Below, piece by piece: positions 28,834-34,933 of a stretch of DNA of 34,933 nt. The notes under the pieces are model-generated. The model saw nothing but the letters and a program-made list of their open reading frames with translations, was not told the DNA's origin and searched no databases. The stretch is from contig JAEZUG010000007.1 in NCBI GenBank assembly GCA_023421135.1, positions 1 through 34,933 on the forward strand, read 5' to 3'. This DNA comes from Candidatus Cloacimonadota bacterium (lineage in GTDB: Bacteria; Cloacimonadota; Cloacimonadia; Cloacimonadales; Cloacimonadaceae). The stretch's first letter is position 1, and each line of letters opens with the position of its first letter. The translations under genes and the position numbers were made by a program.

Positions 28834-31800
28834 TGGCACAAAGAAGCAGCTTTCAAAACATCTGGCTAAGACTCTTCTGGCTAGCCTTGACCGTGAGCGG
28901 GATGGGCTGTCTGGCCGCCAGTATGGTTCCCCGTTTGTATCTGGAAGGCTACGCTCCCATTGTGAATAACCAAAGAGATATCTATAAGATAAACAAAGGC
29001 TTGAACTTCAATAAAACCCAGCCTTACAGAATCCAGGGCATGGCTCCCACCCGTAAAGATAACTACGATCCAGTTACCAACACCATCAAAGTATCTCAAA
29101 AGGCCGATACCTTTCTGATAGCACCCGAGCTGGTAATCCCTCTGGATGTCTATGTGGCAAATCTCCGCCGCAAAGTCTTCCGCTCCACTCTGATGGCTCA
29201 CGGCCGCACCCGTTCCCAGGCAGAACAAGCCACCCAAACCGGATTAATCCGGGAGTTTGTGATAGAACTCCCCACCATTGCTATGCCCAGAGCCGTGCAA
29301 AGAGTCTTTGGCACACGAGCCGGTAGGCTGAATCTGGACGGCACTCAGAAGATAACTATATCGGGCAGCACAACCAAGCGTAAAAGAGTTCCCATCTGGG
29401 AGACCAGCAATAATGCCAGATTTGACCTCAAGATGCAGCAGGAAACCAACCTGAGGCTCACTGGCACGATAGGGGAGAAGATAGCGGTCAACCTGAAGTA
29501 CAACTCTGCCATGGACGAGCAGATCTTCAATCCCAACAACATCAATATCAAATACACCGGCGATGAAGATGAACTGCTGAATAGCGTCGAAGCCGGAAAC
29601 ATCACACTCTCACTCTCAGGTTCACGTTACATCAGCTATAGCACCCGCTCTCAGGGACTCTTTGGGGTCACCTCCAAGCTCAAGTATGGCAATCTTGATC
29701 TTTCTGTGATCGCCAGTAAAGAAGAGGGTGAGAAAAACACCCAGACCTATGTGGGTACCAGCCAGGCAGATTCAACCATCTTCCGCAGTAAAGACTACAG
29801 CACCAGAACATTCTACTATATAAACGATCCCTACGAGCTCTACAGCCTCTACTCTGCTGCGGACATGGGACCCAACATTCCGGAAGGGTATCTGAACAAT
29901 GCCATCAAGACCGATAACACAGGGGCTTGGCAAATCCAGAATCCTAATCTCTTGCCAGCCAACGGCACAGTAAAGCTCTATCTGGATGATGCCAACACCA
30001 TTAACGACGGGATCACAGCCGATGAAGGTGACCCGGTATATACAAGTGAAACAGAATTCTACACACCCTACTATGAAGAACTGACCGAAGGTACGGACTT
30101 CGTAACGGACTACTCAACGGGAGTGATCCAGGTTCTCCGAGCTGTGAGTAGGCTTCAGACTCTGGCAGTCCGCTATGTTCAGCGAGATGGTACGCCTGTG
30201 CCTGCCAATAGCAATGTGGAAGACGGTCTCCGTCATGCCAAGCCGATCCGAAAACAGAACCAGGGTTACGACCCGGGCAATTCCTTTAGCGTCTGGCATT
30301 ACCAGATGCGCAATGTTTACAACCTGAATAAGACCAATATCAAGAACGATGGTTTCACACTGCAAATCTACACCGAGAATGTGGATCGCACCAGAGTTTA
30401 CAACGTCCCAGACAGCCTGGCAGTGGGACAGATAATCACTTATACAGACTATCTCCGCATGGACAGCACAGGTGATGGCCTCATCAATGGCGATGACAAC
30501 ACAGTCAACCTAGCTCGTGGCTTGGTCTTTATTCCCTTCATAGAACCCTTCCGTCCTCTGGGTGAAGAGGAAGTTTATGAAGATGAAAACGAATTTCTCT
30601 ACAGTACAGATCTACTGTTTTATATCTCGGTTAAAGGCAAGATAGGACGTGAATCCATAGAACTAGCCCAAGGTGGAATACTCCGGGGGAGCGTCCGGGT
30701 GATGGTAAATTCCCGCGTTCAAAGGGAAAACATCGACTACTTGGTGGATTATGACTTTGGCAGGATTACCTTCCTGTCTTCAGAAGGCAAAGATCCAGAC
30801 GCTAAGATCGAGATAGATTATGAATACCGCAGCGCTTTTGCCGTGGCAAAAAAGAATCTGGCTGGCCTGAGAGCGGATTGGAACCTCACTGATTATGCCA
30901 AGCTGGGTGGAACTCTGATCTATCGTTCCGAAAGCGTGAGTGATAAACGACCCCGCATTGGCAGTGAAAACATTGAGATGTGGATGGCAGATGTTGATGG
31001 CTCGATCAACCTCAAGCCCATGTTTCTGACCCGCTGGTTGGATGCCCTGCCGCTAATCCGTACCAATGCAGAATCTCGCATATCTCTTTCCGGAGAAATA
31101 GCTTACACAATCCCCAGAATCTATGGAGATCCCGATACCAAAGCTGGCATTGCATACATTGACGATATGGAATCCATCGTGGATTCCTACCCTATGGGTT
31201 CATCTCTGAGCACCTGGAGCCTGGGGTCGAAACCCTGGGGGACTTCTCTGGCCAAGGGCAGAACCATCTGGTACAACCCCAAGAACATTCGCAGAGAGCA
31301 ATTGGAAGATCCCCTCACCCTGACAGCCCGCGAAAAGGCCGAAACAGTTACAGTGCTGGCAATGAAGGTTTTCCCAACCGATATGGGACTGCCTGGTTCA
31401 ACGGTTTGGAGCTGGGGCGGGATCATGAAGTACTTGGGAAATCAGCTCGACTTCTCTCAAAAGAAGTACATCGAAGTGCTGGTGAAACTGGATGTCCCAT
31501 CCAGCAGCCCCACTCCCAATGCCATCCTTCACTTTGATTTGGGAGATTTGAACGAAGATTTCTACACAGAGAGCGGCGGCTCGGGCAAACTGAACAAGGA
31601 AGACTTAAATAACGACGGTGTTCTCTCTCTTGGCGAAGACAACGGTCTGGACGGGATAGCGCACGGTGAGCCCGGGCACGATCCCAACGATGTGGCTTCC
31701 AACCAAATAGACAGTTCCACCGGAGACTATCCTCACATCAACGGTACAGAGGCCAATGGAGTCCTGGATACTGAAGACCTGGATAGCAACGGTGTACTCA

Positions 31801-34800
31801 ATACTCTGGACAGATATTTCTCCTATGCTGTTTCACTGAATGACTCTCTGCATCTGGAAAACATCAATCACGATGGCTGGCGCCTCTACCGCATTCCGGT
31901 GTCCGATCCGGCCTTCTACCAGATAGTGAATAACTCTTCCACTGGTATCCAACCCACCCTGAAGAAGGTCTCCTTTGCCAGAATATGGCTGGAAACAGAC
32001 GAGGTTGCAAAGGTCTTGATTGCCGACGCTTCTGTGGTGGGGAACAAATGGCAGGACTTTCAGATTCGGGATTCCGCCGGTGTCCCTCTCAGTCAGTCTG
32101 ACCTACTACTCTTCAACACCTCATATATCACAGGAATAGTAAACAATCAAAAGAACAGAATGCACTACACTCCGCCTCCCGGAACTGTGTTCATCGAGGA
32201 TAGGAGAGAGACCAACGAATCTGCCCTGAGTCTCTCCCTTACCAACCTTCAACCCGGTGATCAGTGCCTCCTGCGCCAGAAACTTTTTGATCCCTACAAC
32301 CTCCTCTCCTACAACAAGGTGAAGTTCTGGATCTATCCCGAGACCCAGGACAACCAAAATACTTACCCGGATTCTCTGGATATCATCTTCCGGGTGGGAG
32401 CAGATTCCCTGCACTATTACGAGATCAAGCAACGAGTCAAAGTCAACGATTGGCAACACAAGATGCAGGAAGAGCTGTGGGGCGACTTTGTGTACCAGTT
32501 ACAAGAGCTATCTTCTTTGAAACAGATAGATCCGGCGGCTACTCAGGGTTCGCAGGATTATGGCACCTACACGCTTTCTTTTGTGGGTAACCCGGTACCC
32601 ACTCTCACCAATATCCGTGAGATCTATTTTGGCATCTCCAATCCAGAAGATATTGCCAATCCTAAAGCCTATTCGGGAACGATCTTCTACAACGATCTCC
32701 GTCTCTCAGACCCTTATCAGGATATTGGTATTGCCAAGAGACTTTCCCTCAATACCGTGTTGGCAGATCTAATGACTTTCGATGTGGACTATGAGGATAA
32801 GAGCGAAAACTTCAATCCCACCATCCAAAGAGGCAGATCAAACACTTTCACCAGCCTGAGAAGCCTCACGATCAACAACCGTTATTTCCTGGGTAAATTC
32901 TTCCCCCAAAGCTGGGGCGTCGATATGCCACTCAACCTGAACCGAACCTATAGTCTGGGTGTACCCCGCTTTCGGGCAAATTCTGATCTGCTGCGGGAGA
33001 GCATTACTGATGAAGAGGAAAAGGATCGGGAGATGAACGAAAGCCTGGTCTATTCTGCAGATATAGCTCTCAGCCAGAGAACAGCTCCAAGCAATAAGAT
33101 CTTGCTCTACACTCTTTACCGCACCTCATTCAGTGCCCGATACGAGGATTCATCCCGGCGCACACCCACCACCAAGGATGACATTCGAGCCTGGCGCGGA
33201 ACGCTGAATTACAACCTCAGTTTCTCTCCGGACAAGGTGAGCTTCCCTGTCTTTGGCAACTATCGCTTTGCCTGGTTCCCAACCACCTGGAACAACAGCT
33301 TCACCTTTAACGCCAACCTACCCAATAGCTTTAACTGGGAAACCCGAGAAGGTGTGCTGGGCTGGCATCCCAGAGCTCAAACTCTGAGTAGCAGATTACT
33401 CACAACGGACAACAACATAAACTGGGCTCTGCTCAGTGATCTTAGTGCCAGACTGAGGCTCAATACCAAGCGTGATCTCCTGCAAAAGAATTACTGGGAG
33501 TCACTCAATCTGGGCAAGGAAACCGAGTATGTTCAGGATGCCGAGCTTTCTTACAATCCGAACTACCTTGCCAATGTCTTAACTTTTAGCTCCACCTTGG
33601 GAACCAAATTCTCCGAATACCAAAAGAAATACACACAGAATGTGGAAGGTCAACCGGAAGATTACTTCCAGAGTGATGGCGGGAACCTGAGGAACATCCG
33701 AGCCAGCCTCACACTGCAAAACGCAAACTTTTTGGGCAACCTGGCACGCAACATGCAGCAGAGTCACAGACGTAGAGCTGAGGAACGGGAACAGAATCGC
33801 CTCCGGGAAGAAGCTCAGGCCGATAGCTCCGGGGCACAGTCTTCTCCGGAAGAACCCCGGGATGGCTCTGAACCAGAGATCAAAGAAGATGAATTGAAGC
33901 CCGATCCCGAAGAAGAACGTCGCCTGGAAGAAGAGCGACGTAGGGAAGAGGAAAGACGTAGGGAAGAGGAACGTCTCCGCGGAGAAATGATGCCCGGTGA
34001 AGAGATTAAAGAACCCGAATTCCCTGGGGAAGAACCTCGCTATGAAGAGCCTGGTGCCCAGCCCAACGAAGGGGAAACCAGAAGGCCTGAATCTGCCGGA
34101 ATACACCTGCCTTCGCTATTAATTGGTTATCTTGCCAAGCTCAAGAATCTGAACCTCTCTTATCAAAACAGCTATTCCATGAACTATATTAGGAAAGAAG
34201 AGCGTCCTCCCTTTGCCTTCCAAATTGGCTTGCCTCACACTGTGGCTCCCGATTTTCTGGATGCTACCACTAACGATAATACCCTGTCGCTATCCTCCGG
34301 ATTGAATCTGGGACGCAATTTTGACAGCATGTTGAGCTATTCTTACAGCATCAACAAGCGTTATTCCAGTGCCAGCAACCAAACTGTGTCCACCACTTTT
34401 CCGGATCTGACTCTCACTTTCATGGGTTTCGATGGTTGGTTCGGCTTAAATCGTTATCTCACCGGATCACGGCTCAATAGCGGCTTCCAGCTTACCAATC
34501 GCCAGACCGGAGATGTCAATTGGGAAAGACCCAAGCAGGAGACTCTCACCACCTCGCTCAACCCGCTGCTGGGCTTCACGACCAACGTAATGAATGCTCT
34601 GAGCGTAAACCTGAGCTACTCCGTATCTCACTCTGTCAATACTACGGATATGGAAAGCTATGATATTATAAAAACCACAGATACCCAGACCTTCAATAGC
34701 AACTTCTCCTATTCGCTCCGGGCTGGAAGAGGCTTCACTATCCCCTTCACCAAGAGGCGCATACATATCAGCAACGAGCTTAGTTCTACCCTGCAAATAG

Positions 34801-34933
34801 CTTACGAACGCAGCTTTGACGAAACTAAGGGTAGAGAGGCTACCCAGGTGGATCGGGATACCAGTCGTTTTGCCATCACTCCCGGAGCAACCTACCAATT
34901 TGACCGCAATATCCGCGGAGGACTCACTGGCTC
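28833..34933 (+). CDS. sprA: SprA/Sov-family type IX secretion outer-membrane translocon (partial, runs off the window)
   Basis: An uninterrupted frame of 2033 codons to the window edge; full-length SprA proteins are about 2400 residues. The N-terminus has a hydrophobic signal segment (about 12-29). Recognisable SprA features: FDLKMQQETNLRLTGTIGEKIAVNLKY, GNITLSLSGSRYISYSTRS with QGLFGVTSKLKYGNLDLSV, EFYTPYYEELTEGTDFVTDY, LPLIRTNAESRISLSGEIAY, YIDDMES, Asp-rich calcium-loop-like stretches near residue 920 (DLNNDGVLSLGED) and 980 (DLDSNGVLNTLD), and many amphipathic strands. SprA forms the very large barrel through which T9SS substrates cross the outer membrane; the sorting-domain proteins at 10412 and 25042 are such substrates. 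A charged, Glu/Arg-rich insertion lies at about 1645-1755. The ATG overlaps the coaX stop. Confidence 0.9.
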   Translation, partial: MAQRSSFQNIWLRLFWLALTVSGMGCLAASMVPRLYLEGYAPIVNNQRDIYKINKGLNFNKTQPYRIQGMAPTRKDNYDPVTNTIKVSQKADTFLIAPELVIPLDVYVANLRRKVFRSTLMAHGRTRSQAEQATQTGLIREFVIELPTIAMPRAVQRVFGTRAGRLNLDGTQKITISGSTTKRKRVPIWETSNNARFDLKMQQETNLRLTGTIGEKIAVNLKYNSAMDEQIFNPNNINIKYTGDEDELLNSVEAGNITLSLSGSRYISYSTRSQGLFGVTSKLKYGNLDLSVIASKEEGEKNTQTYVGTSQADSTIFRSKDYSTRTFYYINDPYELYSLYSAADMGPNIPEGYLNNAIKTDNTGAWQIQNPNLLPANGTVKLYLDDANTINDGITADEGDPVYTSETEFYTPYYEELTEGTDFVTDYSTGVIQVLRAVSRLQTLAVRYVQRDGTPVPANSNVEDGLRHAKPIRKQNQGYDPGNSFSVWHYQMRNVYNLNKTNIKNDGFTLQIYTENVDRTRVYNVPDSLAVGQIITYTDYLRMDSTGDGLINGDDNTVNLARGLVFIPFIEPFRPLGEEEVYEDENEFLYSTDLLFYISVKGKIGRESIELAQGGILRGSVRVMVNSRVQRENIDYLVDYDFGRITFLSSEGKDPDAKIEIDYEYRSAFAVAKKNLAGLRADWNLTDYAKLGGTLIYRSESVSDKRPRIGSENIEMWMADVDGSINLKPMFLTRWLDALPLIRTNAESRISLSGEIAYTIPRIYGDPDTKAGIAYIDDMESIVDSYPMGSSLSTWSLGSKPWGTSLAKGRTIWYNPKNIRREQLEDPLTLTAREKAETVTVLAMKVFPTDMGLPGSTVWSWGGIMKYLGNQLDFSQKKYIEVLVKLDVPSSSPTPNAILHFDLGDLNEDFYTESGGSGKLNKEDLNNDGVLSLGEDNGLDGIAHGEPGHDPNDVASNQIDSSTGDYPHINGTEANGVLDTEDLDSNGVLNTLDRYFSYAVSLNDSLHLENINHDGWRLYRIPVSDPAFYQIVNNSSTGIQPTLKKVSFARIWLETDEVAKVLIADASVVGNKWQDFQIRDSAGVPLSQSDLLLFNTSYITGIVNNQKNRMHYTPPPGTVFIEDRRETNESALSLSLTNLQPGDQCLLRQKLFDPYNLLSYNKVKFWIYPETQDNQNTYPDSLDIIFRVGADSLHYYEIKQRVKVNDWQHKMQEELWGDFVYQLQELSSLKQIDPAATQGSQDYGTYTLSFVGNPVPTLTNIREIYFGISNPEDIANPKAYSGTIFYNDLRLSDPYQDIGIAKRLSLNTVLADLMTFDVDYEDKSENFNPTIQRGRSNTFTSLRSLTINNRYFLGKFFPQSWGVDMPLNLNRTYSLGVPRFRANSDLLRESITDEEEKDREMNESLVYSADIALSQRTAPSNKILLYTLYRTSFSARYEDSSRRTPTTKDDIRAWRGTLNYNLSFSPDKVSFPVFGNYRFAWFPTTWNNSFTFNANLPNSFNWETREGVLGWHPRAQTLSSRLLTTDNNINWALLSDLSARLRLNTKRDLLQKNYWESLNLGKETEYVQDAELSYNPNYLANVLTFSSTLGTKFSEYQKKYTQNVEGQPEDYFQSDGGNLRNIRASLTLQNANFLGNLARNMQQSHRRRAEEREQNRLREEAQADSSGAQSSPEEPRDGSEPEIKEDELKPDPEEERRLEEERRREEERRREEERLRGEMMPGEEIKEPEFPGEEPRYEEPGAQPNEGETRRPESAGIHLPSLLIGYLAKLKNLNLSYQNSYSMNYIRKEERPPFAFQIGLPHTVAPDFLDATTNDNTLSLSSGLNLGRNFDSMLSYSYSINKRYSSASNQTVSTTFPDLTLTFMGFDGWFGLNRYLTGSRLNSGFQLTNRQTGDVNWERPKQETLTTSLNPLLGFTTNVMNALSVNLSYSVSHSVNTTDMESYDIIKTTDTQTFNSNFSYSLRAGRGFTIPFTKRRIHISNELSSTLQIAYERSFDETKGREATQVDRDTSRFAITPGATYQFDRNIRGGLTG

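Noticed and set aside
33579..34106. A 175-codon minus-strand frame rich in Phe and Pro
   Set aside because: It is the antisense of the Glu/Arg-rich part of sprA, where GAA/GAG codons read backwards as Phe/Leu.

Overview
The window reads as a chromosomal segment of a Gram-negative, anaerobic, probably amino-acid-fermenting bacterium. The best guess is a member of Cloacimonadota (Cloacimonetes/WWE1) or a close relative in the FCB group. This is inferred from gene content, since there is no rRNA. The pointers are a huge SprA-type type IX secretion translocon gene, proteins with C-terminal T9SS type A sorting domains, outer-membrane barrels, a CapB/CapC/PgsW poly-gamma-glutamate locus, an NAD(P)-glutamate dehydrogenase, an ornithine aminotransferase, and a tandem pair of receiver/PPDK-N-like proteins. 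Genes are mostly on the + strand and densely packed, with several overlapping starts and stops.

Layout. 1-2466: tail of a surface-glycan locus (end of a GT4 glycosyltransferase, a membrane GT2 glycosyltransferase, a WlbA-type Gfo/Idh/MocA sugar dehydrogenase), closed by a strong terminator. 2826-8980: a compact operon-like run with pgsB, pgsC and pgsW, an Arg-rich secreted protein, an outer-membrane beta-barrel with a long N-terminal extension, a small very acidic protein, and gpsA. The first five look like a route to make poly-gamma-glutamate and carry it through a two-membrane envelope. 9221-13177: a radical SAM protein, a DUF2271/T9SS-sorted protein, and a divergent minus-strand trio of two membrane-anchored 2[4Fe-4S] ferredoxins and a beta-barrel. 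13549-23959: two ~980-residue tandem paralogs (degenerate receiver, second receiver, PPDK-N nucleotide-binding domain, unusual C-terminal GPGRWGS domain, no phosphohistidine swivel domain), then gdhA, a soluble histidine kinase, a sigma-54 NtrC-type regulator and a nitroreductase. 23956-25640: a minus-strand DUF1905/YdeI protein, a hairpin-rich repeat zone, and a truncated FnIII/T9SS-CTD remnant. 25743-34933: rocD, era, coaX and the first ~2033 codons of sprA, which runs off the window.

The most interesting points are: (1) the CapA-less PGA locus with its own secreted basic protein and outer-membrane barrel; (2) the tandem receiver/PPDK-N pair, in which one copy keeps a complete receiver active site and the other has lost the phosphoacceptor, next to gdhA and a two-component system; (3) an 88-bp dispersed repeat present twice, built from 11-bp units with an inverted arm; (4) small ferredoxins that appear anchored on the outer face of the inner membrane.
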